This document shows positions 24,668 through 33,135 of a DNA stretch of 64,000 nt, in pieces. A program made the position numbers and the translations under genes. The stretch's first letter is position 1. The number at the start of each line of letters is the position of its first letter. The stretch is from contig CAZRHR010000002.1 of NCBI GenBank assembly GCA_964599915.1, positions 14,201-78,200 of the forward strand, in the 5' to 3' direction. This DNA is from CAZRHR01 sp964599915. Lineage in GTDB: Bacteria > Bacteroidota > Bacteroidia > CAIKAF01. The notes beneath the pieces are model-generated. The model had not been told where the DNA came from. It saw only the letters and a program-made list of their open reading frames with translations, and did not search any database.

Positions 24668-25957
24668 ATGGGTACACTGGTCTATAAATTTGGCGGCGCA
24701 TCATTAAAAGATGCAGCGGGAATCCGCAGAATGTCTGAATTGCTTAGGCAAATCGCACCGGGAAACACTTGTTGGGTGGTGGTATCCGCCATGGGAAAAA
24801 CCACCAATGCCTTAGAAAAAGTTGTCGATTGTCTGGTCGAAGGTAGAACGGCGAATGAGCATCTACCATCTATTTTCGCCCATCATCAGCAAGTGATTTC
24901 AGACTTATTTCCAGCTGACCACGCTGTGCACCATACATTTAACAATCTTTGGAACCAGTGGTTAGAGCAACTTCCTTCCCTCGCCCATGGTGCTTTCGAC
25001 CAAATCTATGACCAGGTCGTCTCCATGGGAGAAAACCTATCTGTTTTTGTTTTCAGCACATGGTGTACTCATGTCGGACTTCCCGCCTACCCCATGTCCT
25101 CCGGAGATTGGTTGGTTACGGACGACCGATACCGAGAGGCACGGGTAGATTTTCCCGCTTCTGCCTTGGCTTTGCAAGAAATATCAAAAAACGTGCAGGC
25201 CCAAATCCATATCACCCAGGGATTTGTCGGAAAAAATCCTGCAGGATACTGGACCACGCTGGGCAGAGAAGGGAGCGACTATTCTGCGGCAATTCTAGGC
25301 TATCTGCTTGATGCCAAGGAAGTCACCATTTGGAAAGATGTAGCTGGAGTCCTCAATGCCGATCCACAACTTTTTCCGCATGCTGCATGGCTTCCTGAAC
25401 TTTCTTACCGCGACACCATCGAATTGGCCTATTTTGGCGCATCTGTAATCCATCCCCGCACTTTACAACCCCTTCAACAGAAACAAATTGTGTTGCGTGT
25501 AGCCAGCTTTATGCAGCCGCAACTACCCGGAACACGGATTCATGATAAGGCGGAAGCGCCCCAAATCCCAGCCATCATTGTAAAACAAAACCAAGTCTTG
25601 GTTACGTTGCGACCCATAGATTTCAGTTTTGTCATGGAAGAAATCACTGGGCAGCTTTTTCACACGCTTGCAGAACTGAAAATCAGGGTGAACCTGATTC
25701 AACATTCGGCAGTGACTTTACGGCTTTGTTTAGATTACGACCCAAGGCGTTTACGTTCCTTGCAAGAACGCCTTACAGAAAAATATTTTTGGGAGGAAAC
25801 CACAGGCTTAGCCTTGGTCACCTTGAGGTGGTACACACCAGATTTAGTAAGCGACCTACAAAAAGACAAGCCCGTTTTATTAAGTCAACAAACGGCGGAA
25901 ACCCTAAGGTTTATTACAGAACAACCCCCTGCTTGGAATTCCAGATCCTGGTCTTGA
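24668..25957 (+). CDS. lysC: Aspartate kinase
   Basis: 429 residues. It phosphorylates aspartate, the first step to lysine, diaminopimelate, threonine and methionine; diaminopimelate feeds the MurE encoded further along. The kinase domain (about 1-290) begins VYKFGGASLKDA and carries TTLGREGSDYSAAIL (substrate loop) and VTIWKDVAGVLNADP. Two ACT-like regions follow (about 300-429) and probably give feedback control. No homoserine dehydrogenase is fused, unlike ThrA. Near full length. Confidence 0.93.
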   Translation: MGTLVYKFGGASLKDAAGIRRMSELLRQIAPGNTCWVVVSAMGKTTNALEKVVDCLVEGRTANEHLPSIFAHHQQVISDLFPADHAVHHTFNNLWNQWLEQLPSLAHGAFDQIYDQVVSMGENLSVFVFSTWCTHVGLPAYPMSSGDWLVTDDRYREARVDFPASALALQEISKNVQAQIHITQGFVGKNPAGYWTTLGREGSDYSAAILGYLLDAKEVTIWKDVAGVLNADPQLFPHAAWLPELSYRDTIELAYFGASVIHPRTLQPLQQKQIVLRVASFMQPQLPGTRIHDKAEAPQIPAIIVKQNQVLVTLRPIDFSFVMEEITGQLFHTLAELKIRVNLIQHSAVTLRLCLDYDPRRLRSLQERLTEKYFWEETTGLALVTLRWYTPDLVSDLQKDKPVLLSQQTAETLRFITEQPPAWNSRSWS

Positions 25958-25993
25958 AATCAGGCTTTTAAAAAGTGGAATGCGCTTCTGTAT

Positions 25994-26440
25994 TCAGGCA
26001 CGCATGGCATTAAAAAATCGGAGATAGGCTTTTTTTCTGTAGGCCATTTGATAGCGAATTAAAAACCCCATTGGCCAAAAAAGAAAGGAGGAAAACGTGA
26101 GGTGAATGTCATCTACAATAACGGCACCCTCTTCTGTATCTCTTATATAGTGAAGGTGTTTCCAGGACTTTAGAAAAAAGGGCAGCCGTGTACCTTCGTC
26201 AATGAACCAAAAAGAATGGTCAGTTTGGCCATGCTGGGTGATTAAACTTTCCCACATTATTGGCAAGAAGGCAGGCCCCAAGCGCAAAACGACGGTATCA
26301 CCGGTAGTACAACCGCCAAAATGGACCACTTTCATGGGCATCCATGGCGGATTAAGGGCTTTAAATAAAGCTTCATTAAATCCCTGCTGAATGGTTTGCA
26401 CCGATTGCGGGAGGGGAGGACTGCAGACGTAAATTTTCAT
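25994..26440 (-). CDS. SRPBCC/START-like ligand-binding protein
   Basis: 148 residues from the ATG at 26440; the frame stays open upstream, but that part is antisense to folK and reads as noise. Features are a VHFGGCTTGDTVVLRLG strand pair, HSFWFIDEGTRLPFFLKSW and HLTFSSFLFWPMGFLIRYQM, as in Bacteroidota SRPBCC proteins often labelled ligand-binding or cell-division-inhibitor-like. The fold makes a hydrophobic pocket; ligand unknown. It is divergent from folK with only 30 bases between starts. Confidence 0.75.
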   Translation of the reverse strand: MKIYVCSPPLPQSVQTIQQGFNEALFKALNPPWMPMKVVHFGGCTTGDTVVLRLGPAFLPIMWESLITQHGQTDHSFWFIDEGTRLPFFLKSWKHLHYIRDTEEGAVIVDDIHLTFSSFLFWPMGFLIRYQMAYRKKAYLRFFNAMRA

Positions 26441-26470
26441 TTCCTTTGTGTGAAACGAAAGAATAACCAA

Positions 26471-26965
26471 ATGGTTCAAGCCGTCATCCAATTGGGAGGA
26501 AACCTTCCTGGCACCTTTGAAAAAATGGGTGCTTTTTCGGCTTGGATTACAGCGCAGGGGTGTCAAGTGGTGCACCAATCGAAAATTTATAAGACGACAC
26601 CTTGGGAAATGACCGGTGTACCAGATTTTTTGAACCAAATTATACTGGTGAGCACCCAGGATGAACCGGAGAAGTTTTTAGGTGTATTGCTTTCCTATGA
26701 AAAAATGTGTGGCAGGGAACGAAGTGCAGAAAGTGGCTATGTTTCGCGAATCATAGATGTTGATTTATTGCTTCATGGTTCCACGATAATGCAATCTCCC
26801 AGCCTCATATTACCTCATCCCCGCATGCATTTGCGAAGGTTTATTTTGCTTCCACTTGCCGAAGTTGAACCCCATCTCATCCATCCCGTGTTGAAAAAAA
26901 CCATGCAAGATTTACTTTTAGCGTGTCCGGACAAAGGAGAAGTACATATTTTTGAGCATGGATAA
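26471..26965 (+). CDS. folK: 2-amino-4-hydroxy-6-hydroxymethyldihydropteridine diphosphokinase
   Basis: 164 residues from the ATG at 26471; the open frame upstream is antisense to the SRPBCC gene. HPPK transfers pyrophosphate from ATP to the pterin in folate synthesis. Motifs: LGGNLPGTFEKM at the N-terminus, KIYKTTPWEM, and DVDLLLHGSTIM then LILPHPRMHLRRFILLPLAE. Length is normal. Its end overlaps the nucleoside kinase start by eight bases, a pairing of folate and nucleotide genes that is common in this phylum. Confidence 0.93.
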   Translation: MVQAVIQLGGNLPGTFEKMGAFSAWITAQGCQVVHQSKIYKTTPWEMTGVPDFLNQIILVSTQDEPEKFLGVLLSYEKMCGRERSAESGYVSRIIDVDLLLHGSTIMQSPSLILPHPRMHLRRFILLPLAEVEPHLIHPVLKKTMQDLLLACPDKGEVHIFEHG

Positions 26966-27620
26966 ATCGGGCTGGTCATACCTGGTTGTGGAAGGCAACA
27001 TTGGGGCGGGGAAAACCACCCTCGCAAAAATGATTGCTGAAAGAAGTTCAGCCCGCCTTATGCTGGAACAATTCAGTGACAACCCATTCTTGCCGGGATT
27101 TTATAAAGACCCTGCAAAGTATGCGTTTCCACTTGAATTAAGCTTTTTGGCGGAACGCTACCAACAGATGAAAGATGAATTGCAGCCGGATTTGTTTCAA
27201 CCTCTGATGGTGGCAGATTATTTTGTGATGAAATCTGTCATTTTCGCCAGAATTAATCTGCCCGAACCGGAATTCCTGCTTTTTGAACGATTGTTTAGCA
27301 TCATTAGAGACCACATTAGACTCCCCGATCGCATCTTGTATTTACATTCTGAAAAAGATCGTTTAAGGAAAAACATTGTTTCCAGAGGCCGATCGTATGA
27401 ACAAGAAATCCCAGATGATTACCTGGCCAGCATCCAATCAGGGTATTTTGAATTATTAAAACAACTTCCCGGTGTGCCTGTGGTTGTGGTCGATGTTACG
27501 GAATATGATTTCGTTCAACAACCCATTATTCTCGAACAATTGATTTCATTTACCCAAATCCCATTGTCCCCTGGAATCCATTTCAAAGAACTTATGCCAC
27601 CAGGCCATATGCATAAATGA
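26958..27620 (+). CDS. Deoxynucleoside kinase
   Basis: 220 residues from the ATG at 26958 (a TTG two codons earlier is also in frame). P-loop VVEGNIGAGKTTLAKM at about 10-25 and the FPLELSFLAERYQQM segment place it in the dCK/dGK/dAK family of deoxynucleoside kinases, which phosphorylate deoxynucleosides for salvage. Preference between deoxyadenosine, deoxyguanosine and others cannot be read reliably. It is translationally coupled to folK. Confidence 0.88.
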   Translation: MDKSGWSYLVVEGNIGAGKTTLAKMIAERSSARLMLEQFSDNPFLPGFYKDPAKYAFPLELSFLAERYQQMKDELQPDLFQPLMVADYFVMKSVIFARINLPEPEFLLFERLFSIIRDHIRLPDRILYLHSEKDRLRKNIVSRGRSYEQEIPDDYLASIQSGYFELLKQLPGVPVVVVDVTEYDFVQQPIILEQLISFTQIPLSPGIHFKELMPPGHMHK

Positions 27621-27852
27621 AATTTATAAAAAGGATGGCACTAAAAACCTTAAAATCCAATATAAATTTCCGTACAATCCTGACATAAAATGGGTTTTGA
27701 GCTAAAAGGTAGAAGCTAAAATTATTTTTTCTCCCGAAAAAAAGAGAGAAAAAACCTCTTCAAATCCTAAAAATGTGATAAATAGCCCTGCAAAATTTCC
27801 AATTTGCAAAACTAACTGCTATTTTCGCAGTTGAGAATTAATACGATTGAGT

Positions 27853-29541
27853 ATGTCCCTGAAAAAAATCGGTGCAATAGCCGTAGTTGGTGCAGCCCTA
27901 ACAGGTTGTGGAAAATTTAACCTAAACCTTATCAATTATAAGGTGAATCCAAGCCCTCTGGAATTACATAACGATTCAGTGACCATCACGGTTTCCGCAG
28001 AATATCCAGCCAAACTTATGCCCCGCAAAGGCAGCGCGGTAGTAACACCTGTTCTTAAATACAAAGGTGGAGAAAGAGCTTTCAAAGCTGTCACCTTCCA
28101 AGGCGATAGAGCAACCGGAAATGGCGAAGTAATCAGCCGCGACGGTGGTTCCATCAAAGCATATAAATCTACCATAGCGTTTACAGATGCTATGGAAGTA
28201 GCTGAACTTCATGTAACCGGCGTTGGTTCAGTTAATGGTAAAGAGAAGAAAACGGAAACCACCACCACCCCAATCGCATTGGGTGTCATTACCACTCCAA
28301 GACTGGTGCAACCGACCGCTCGCTTTACCGCTGCTCCAAACAAATTTGGCCCTGTATACAAAACCCAAAAAGTAACTTTCTTCTTCGCCTACAACTCTGC
28401 GGTGCTTCGCCCCGGCGAGAGAAAATCGGAAGAAATGAAAGCTTTCCGGGCATTTGTAGACGAACAGATGGCAGCCGGTGCTACCTTAGAAAAATTAGAT
28501 ATTCAAGGTTGGGCTTCACCAGATGGAGAAGAAACCAAAAACCAAACCCTTTCTAATGGACGTGCTGAGGCGGTGCGGAAAATGTTCATGGACTATTTCG
28601 TAAAAGAAAAGAAAGTGACCACCGTTCAATTTACTTCTAATGGTAATGGCGAAGACCGCTCCGGTTTCTCAAGCAAAATGGGAAATGCTCAATTCGAGAA
28701 GAAAAGCGACATCACCACTAAAGTAAACAATGGCGTAAGCAACGCAGAACTTCGCAAACTCGGTGCATCTATTTTCGCCACCCTAGAAAAAGAAGTATTA
28801 GGCCCATTACGTCGGGTAGAAGTGACCCTCACCGTAAAAGAAAGAGAGAAAACCAACGAGGAATTGCTTTCTTTTGCCATGAGCAACCCTGAAAAACTCA
28901 ACATTGAAGAGTTTTTACATACGGCTGATAAAGTGGCTACCACCAACGAACAACGTCTCCAAATTCTCGCCAATGCCGAGCGTCAATTCCCTGAAGATGC
29001 TCGTCCTTTCAACAACAGAGGCGTAATCTTCACCCAAAACAACAAATTTGATGAAGCCCTCCAAGAATTTTTAAAGGCGGAGAAATTGGCGCCTAACGAT
29101 ATGGCCATTAAGGGTAACATCGGTGGAATTTATGTACGCAAAGGTGACCGCGCCAAAGCCCTCCAGTACCTTACACCAGCCCGTGGTGCAAACAAAGACG
29201 CAGATTACAACCTTGGTACTATTTTTATCAGCCAAGCCAAGTATAGCGACGCTGTAAGTTTATTTGGTAGCGATTGTTCCTTCAATGCTGCCTTGGCGCA
29301 AATTTTGGCAGGTTCACCTGAAAAAGCCATGAACACCCTAAGCTGTGCTAAAGAGAAAGATGAGGCTATGTCCTTCTATCTACGTGCAGTAGCTGCTGCT
29401 CGCACCAAGAGCAACCAAGCGGTATTTGAAAACCTACGATCAGCCATCCAGAAAGATGCTAGCTTAAAGGCCAAGGCCAAAGCTGACTTAGAATTCTTAA
29501 AACTTAGAGAGAACAGTGAGTTTACCAGCTTGGTGAATTGA
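27853..29541 (+). CDS. OmpA-domain lipoprotein with TPR repeats
   Basis: 562 residues from the ATG at 27853; a TTG at 27847 is less likely. The N-terminus is a lipoprotein signal with AALTGC. Residues about 170-340 hold an OmpA-like peptidoglycan-binding domain (VTFFFAYNSAVLRPGE, LDIQGWASPDGEETKNQTLS, GRAEAVRKM) with an insertion before the LRRVEVTL end. TPR repeats follow at about 375-470 (FNNRGVIFTQNNKFDEALQE). It probably links the outer membrane to peptidoglycan and is likely abundant. The 232-base upstream region holds an AACTGC/GCAGTT hairpin at 27814-27832 just before the start and a possible TATTTTCG box at 27820-27827. Confidence 0.9.
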   Translation: MSLKKIGAIAVVGAALTGCGKFNLNLINYKVNPSPLELHNDSVTITVSAEYPAKLMPRKGSAVVTPVLKYKGGERAFKAVTFQGDRATGNGEVISRDGGSIKAYKSTIAFTDAMEVAELHVTGVGSVNGKEKKTETTTTPIALGVITTPRLVQPTARFTAAPNKFGPVYKTQKVTFFFAYNSAVLRPGERKSEEMKAFRAFVDEQMAAGATLEKLDIQGWASPDGEETKNQTLSNGRAEAVRKMFMDYFVKEKKVTTVQFTSNGNGEDRSGFSSKMGNAQFEKKSDITTKVNNGVSNAELRKLGASIFATLEKEVLGPLRRVEVTLTVKEREKTNEELLSFAMSNPEKLNIEEFLHTADKVATTNEQRLQILANAERQFPEDARPFNNRGVIFTQNNKFDEALQEFLKAEKLAPNDMAIKGNIGGIYVRKGDRAKALQYLTPARGANKDADYNLGTIFISQAKYSDAVSLFGSDCSFNAALAQILAGSPEKAMNTLSCAKEKDEAMSFYLRAVAAARTKSNQAVFENLRSAIQKDASLKAKAKADLEFLKLRENSEFTSLVN

Positions 29542-29561
29542 TTTAGTTCATAAAACTAAGA

Positions 29562-29592
29562 AAGGCCGGTACGTTTGTATCGGCCTTTTTTT
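29562..29592 (+). terminator. Terminator after the OmpA/TPR gene
   Basis: AAGGCCG and CGGCCTT form the stem, with a run of eight T. It ends the plus-strand gene about 20 bases after the stop. Confidence 0.9.
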
Positions 29593-29622
29593 TATAATAA
29601 AAAACCGGAGATCATCCGGTTT
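29593..29622 (-). terminator. Terminator of the hydrolase-engB operon
   Basis: AAACCGGA and TCCGGTTT form a perfect eight-base-pair stem with a five-base loop; on the minus strand it is followed by a T-run. It lies directly beside the plus-strand terminator, giving a back-to-back pair. Confidence 0.8.
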
Positions 29623-29658
29623 CAATACAATCCTACGTAAGCGAAAACGGGTTAAAAT

Positions 29659-30252
29659 TTAGGCTTTAAAAACCGGGATAAGTCTTTGAATATCTGCCAA
29701 AATATCGTCACAACCCGATTTTTCTTCTGCGCTAGTAATAAAATGCGCGGGCAGAGGCTCCCAAAATTCACTTAGCTGACGAAGATAAGCCGTCACTTGT
29801 TTTTGACGCGCCACCTTTCCCAATTTATCCGCCTTGGTAAAGACCAACGAAAAGGGAATGCCATTTTCGCCAAACCAAAACATCATTTCTTTGTCCACCG
29901 CTTGCAAGGGATGGCGAATATCTACCAATACGTAAAGATTCACCAAATTAGACCGCTCTTTGAGGTAGGCCGCAATGAATTTAGACCATTTACTCCGCAT
30001 AGATTTCGAGGTTTTGGCGTAGCCATACCCGGGTAAATCAACGAGATACCATTGGTCATTGACCAAAAAATGATTGATGGTTTGTGTTTTCCCCGGTGTA
30101 CCGGAAACTTTAGCCAACTTATTAAGTCCTGCAAGCGCATTAATCAGGCTGGATTTGCCTACGTTGCTGCGGCCTAAAAAGGCAAATTCAGGTTTAGTAG
30201 GGGGAGGGCACTCAGAAGGCGTAGTAACAGAAGAGATAAAAGTCCAACTCAT
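29659..30252 (-). CDS. engB: Ribosome biogenesis GTPase EngB/YsxC
   Basis: 197 residues from the ATG at 30252; the open frame upstream lies inside the hydrolase gene. EngB helps assemble the 50S subunit. G1 GRSNVGKSSLIN, G2 region SGTPGKTQTINHF, G3 DLPGYGYA and G4 TKADK are all present, along with the YLVDLPGYGYA signature of the family. It overlaps the upstream hydrolase gene by four bases (ATGA). Confidence 0.95.
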   Translation of the reverse strand: MSWTFISSVTTPSECPPPTKPEFAFLGRSNVGKSSLINALAGLNKLAKVSGTPGKTQTINHFLVNDQWYLVDLPGYGYAKTSKSMRSKWSKFIAAYLKERSNLVNLYVLVDIRHPLQAVDKEMMFWFGENGIPFSLVFTKADKLGKVARQKQVTAYLRQLSEFWEPLPAHFITSAEEKSGCDDILADIQRLIPVFKA

Positions 30253-31010
30253 GGGGTATTTGCTTTTAGCCAATTGGCTAAAATGGTATTGAACGCTTCG
30301 GGCCGCTCCATCATAGGGGCGTGGCCGCATTGTTCAATCCAGAAAAGATCTGATGTTGGCAATAGTTTATGAAAATCTTCAGCCACTTCGGGTGGTGTAA
30401 TATGGTCTTCTTTTCCCCAAATCAAACATACAGGGACACGCATCCCTGGAAGTTCAGAGGCCATGTTATGTCGGATGGCAGATTTGGCCAATGAAATAAT
30501 CCGAATGGCTTTGGCCTTGTTATTTACAATTTCAAAAACCTCATCGACCAAGGCATCACTGGCTACCTTTGGGTCATAAAAGGTATATTCCACCCGGCTA
30601 CGGATAAAATTATAATCCGACTTGCGAGGATAAGAGCCACCGAATGCATTTTCATACAATCCGGAAGAGCCGGTAAGGATGAGATGGCGCACTTTTTCAG
30701 GATGTTGGGCCGTATAAATTAGACCCACATGGCCACCTAGTGAATTGCCTAAAAGGGTGACTTTATCATACCCTTTAAACGCTATAAATTGCTCGATGTG
30801 GCGCGCCAGACTTTTTACATTGGTGCTAATGATGGGCAAATGATAGATGGGCATCAAAGGAATGACCACAGTATAATCCTTACTGAAATGCTGCATCATT
30901 TCCCGGAAATTGGAAAGCGCCCCGAAAAGCCCATGGAGCACAAGGATCACAGGTCCGGAGCCCTGCTCTACATATTCGAATTCGCCTTCTTTCTTGATGT
31001 CAACGTCCAT
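30249..31010 (-). CDS. Alpha/beta fold hydrolase
   Basis: 253 residues from the ATG at 31010. Longer starts at 31031 and 31100 exist, but the promoter box at 31034-31041 favours the shorter form. The catalytic triad is visible: Ser in LLGNSLGGHVG, Asp in WGKEDHITPP, His in CGHAPMMERPEAFN. LHGLFGALSNF gives the oxyanion region. Substrate unknown. The PHA depolymerase or epoxide hydrolase branches cannot be told apart by eye. It is the first gene of an operon with engB. Confidence 0.85.
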   Translation of the reverse strand: MDVDIKKEGEFEYVEQGSGPVILVLHGLFGALSNFREMMQHFSKDYTVVIPLMPIYHLPIISTNVKSLARHIEQFIAFKGYDKVTLLGNSLGGHVGLIYTAQHPEKVRHLILTGSSGLYENAFGGSYPRKSDYNFIRSRVEYTFYDPKVASDALVDEVFEIVNNKAKAIRIISLAKSAIRHNMASELPGMRVPVCLIWGKEDHITPPEVAEDFHKLLPTSDLFWIEQCGHAPMMERPEAFNTILANWLKANTP

Positions 31011-31033
31011 AATACACGGGCCGATGTTCATCC

Positions 31034-31041
31034 CAAAAGTA
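31034..31041 (-). promoter_or_regulatory. TAnnTTTG -7 box of the hydrolase-engB operon
   Basis: TACTTTTG on the minus strand, exact consensus, about 23 bases before the ATG at 31010. It would leave no room for the 31031 start. No clear -33 TTG. Confidence 0.4.
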
Positions 31042-31323
31042 AGGAAAAATCCATACGTCTGTTTACCTAGGGATAAATTGAAAAAGTTTATCCTTCCCAC
31101 CCTTTCCCACCAAACCCATTTTTAGCTCAAACCAATGGGTAAAAATTGAAATCTTTAATTTCAAAAACTAACTTTAAAATATTTATTATCAATGAAATAA
31201 CACATATATGTGAAAAAAATAGCATACATCGTTGGAAATCGCCTATTAAACAATATTAACATTGTGTGATTCAATTAATTAGCGAGGCTTTTACGGGGGA
31301 GAGACCAAAGAACTTTTCAACAA
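31042..31323. other. AT-rich spacer between the hydrolase operon and the MraZ boxes
   Basis: No gene is seen. It holds a hairpin TTGAAAT/ATTTCAA at 31146-31164 and a perfect 12-base palindrome CACATATATGTG at 31201-31212. Their role, if any, is unknown; either could be a regulator site for the divergent operons. Confidence 0.5.
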
Positions 31324-31324
31324 A

Positions 31325-31359
31325 GTGGGAAAATGTGGGAAAAAGTGGGGTAAAGTGGT
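31325..31359 (+). promoter_or_regulatory. Four MraZ-box direct repeats (operator of the dcw operon)
   Basis: GTGGG occurs at 31325, 31335 and 31345, and GTGGT at 31355, exactly one helical turn (10 bases) apart, with A-rich spacers. MraZ is known to bind direct GTGGG-type repeats upstream of its own gene. The repeats lie 39-73 bases before the mraZ ATG and overlap where the -33 region should be, which fits repression. Confidence 0.88.
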
Positions 31360-31369
31360 GAAGAGTTTC

Positions 31370-31377
31370 TATTTTTA
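31370..31377 (+). promoter_or_regulatory. Probable -7 box of the dcw operon
   Basis: TATTTTTA matches TAnnTTTG in seven of eight positions and lies just after the MraZ boxes, 20 bases before the mraZ ATG. Confidence 0.45.
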
Positions 31378-31397
31378 CCCTGCCGAAAGAGCTACGC

Positions 31398-31865
31398 ATG
31401 AATTTCATTGGAGAATACACAGCCAAAATAGACGCCAAGGGCCGGGTTTTATTTCCCGCAGCCCTCAAACGTCAGTTGGGCGAAAACGCTCCTGAAGAGT
31501 TTGTGGTCAACCGTGGCTTTGAAACTTGCCTCGTGCTTTATCCCAGACCGGCATGGGATGCCATCAGCGCCAAGCTGCAGAAGCTGAATCCGTTCAAAAA
31601 AGAGAACAGGATGTTCATCCGGCAATTTAACAATGGTGCCACACCCCTTACCTTGGATGGTGCTGGGCGTTTGTTGCTGCCTAAAGAACTGCTGCAATAT
31701 GCCAGCATTGAAGCGGATGTCTATTTCAGCGCCAACGGCAATAAAATTGAAATTTGGTCCAAGGCACAGTACGAATCCATGATGCAAATAGATCCTGATG
31801 AATTTGCATCCTTGGCAGAAAAGGTAATGGGTACCATGGACCTAGACACAGATGAAACCATTTAA
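31398..31865 (+). CDS. mraZ: Transcriptional regulator MraZ
   Basis: 155 residues. MraZ is a ring-forming DNA-binding protein with two AbrB-like SpoVT folds; it represses the dcw operon. Both copies are visible: IGEYTAKIDAKGRVLFPAALKRQ at the start, and a second LTLDGAGRLLLPKELLQYA near residue 80. The Asp-x-x-Gly-Arg of each fold is kept. It is first in the operon, four bases before rsmH, and its boxes lie directly upstream. Confidence 0.96.
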   Translation: MNFIGEYTAKIDAKGRVLFPAALKRQLGENAPEEFVVNRGFETCLVLYPRPAWDAISAKLQKLNPFKKENRMFIRQFNNGATPLTLDGAGRLLLPKELLQYASIEADVYFSANGNKIEIWSKAQYESMMQIDPDEFASLAEKVMGTMDLDTDETI

Positions 31866-31868
31866 ACC

Positions 31869-32777
31869 GTGGAACAGTCTGTATATCACCTACCCGTGCT
31901 GCTCAACGCCAGTGTGGAAGCCTTGGTACAAAACCCCAACGGCACCTATGTAGATGTAACTTTTGGCGGCGGCGGTCACTCCCGCGCCATTTTAAACCAA
32001 CTTTCTCCGGAAGGAAAATTGGTGGCCTTCGACCAAGACCCCGACGCAAAAGCCAACCTTCCTGAAGATCATCGACTCCTTTTTATTCCTACCAATTTTC
32101 GATTCATTGAGAATTTCTTAACCCTCCACGGAATAAAACAAGTAGATGGGATTCTTGCGGATTTGGGGGTTTCTTCCCACCAATTCGATGTTCCGGAACG
32201 TGGCTTTACCCTTCGCGTCAATGCTCCGCTGGATATGCGTATGAATCCGGCACAAACCCTGAATGCCACCACCCTGCTCCATTCCTACCCGGCTGAAGAA
32301 TTGGCCCGTATCTTCAAACATTACGGAGAGTTTCCACATGCCAAAAGATTGGCAGAAAGAATTGTAAAAACGCGTGAAACCGAACCGGTCAATACACCGG
32401 AAGCCCTCAAAAAATTATTGCATGGTTTGGTGCATCCCACCAAAATCAATAAAACCTTGCCCGTAATCCTTCAAGCTTTACGCATCGAGGTGAATGACGA
32501 AATGGGCGCACTGGAAGCATTATTGTTGGCTTCACCCCAAATCATCCGAAAAGGAGGACGCTTGGTCGTCATTAGCTATCATTCTTTAGAAGACCGACCC
32601 GTAAAACACTTTATCCGCTCCGGAAACTTAGAAGGAAAACAAGAAAAAGATTTTTATGGCCATGTGCTAGCGCCATTTAAACCCGTAAAAATGGGCGCTA
32701 TTGCTCCGGATGATCAAGAAATTCTCCATAACTCAAGGGCCAGAAGTGCAAAACTCCGAATTGCCGAACGCTTATGA
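31869..32777 (+). CDS. rsmH: 16S rRNA m4C1402 methyltransferase
   Basis: 302 residues with a GTG start. RsmH (MraW) methylates N4 of C1402 in the ribosomal P site. Family marks: HLPVLLNASVEALV, the SAM loop VDVTFGGGGHSRAIL, ADLGVSSHQFD, and VISYHSLEDRPVKHFI. Its last four bases overlap ftsL (ATGA). Confidence 0.96.
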   Translation: MEQSVYHLPVLLNASVEALVQNPNGTYVDVTFGGGGHSRAILNQLSPEGKLVAFDQDPDAKANLPEDHRLLFIPTNFRFIENFLTLHGIKQVDGILADLGVSSHQFDVPERGFTLRVNAPLDMRMNPAQTLNATTLLHSYPAEELARIFKHYGEFPHAKRLAERIVKTRETEPVNTPEALKKLLHGLVHPTKINKTLPVILQALRIEVNDEMGALEALLLASPQIIRKGGRLVVISYHSLEDRPVKHFIRSGNLEGKQEKDFYGHVLAPFKPVKMGAIAPDDQEILHNSRARSAKLRIAERL

Positions 32778-33133
32778 AAAAAGAAGCTGCCACCGGAGAT
32801 AAAAAAGGGCTTTTGCTCAAAATCCTACAGGGAGACCTGCTGGAAAAAGAGGTTTTTCAAAAAAATCTCCTTTTCCTTTCTTTTCTGGCAGGTATCGGCA
32901 TCCTCTACATCAGCTTTTCCTACCGTACGGTCAATTTAGTCAAACAAATTGAAAGACTTGAAGTAGAGCTCCGCGAATTACGCTCTGAGTCCATTTCACT
33001 TAAAAATCAACTTCGACAAACCTCCAGAAAATTTCAAATCGCACAAAAATTGGCCGGCACAGGGATGATGATACCCAAAACTCCACCCCGTGTGATTACC
33101 CTTTCCAAAGACAGCCTTGACCTTATCTATTAA
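32774..33133 (+). CDS. ftsL: FtsL-like cell division protein
   Basis: 119 residues with the FtsL layout: a cytoplasmic N-terminus of about 35 residues, one membrane helix (about 36-53, LLFLSFLAGIGILYISFSY) and a periplasmic coiled coil (KQIERLEVELRELRSESISL). FtsL is poorly conserved in sequence; position between rsmH and ftsI and topology make the case. It joins FtsQ and FtsB in activating FtsW/FtsI. Confidence 0.88.
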   Translation: MKKEAATGDKKGLLLKILQGDLLEKEVFQKNLLFLSFLAGIGILYISFSYRTVNLVKQIERLEVELRELRSESISLKNQLRQTSRKFQIAQKLAGTGMMIPKTPPRVITLSKDSLDLIY

Positions 33134-33135
33134 CT

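Noticed and set aside
27725..27754. TTTTTTCTC/GAGAAAAAA hairpin as terminator of the nucleoside kinase gene
   Set aside because: The stem is almost all A-T and would be unstable; no proper T-run follows it.
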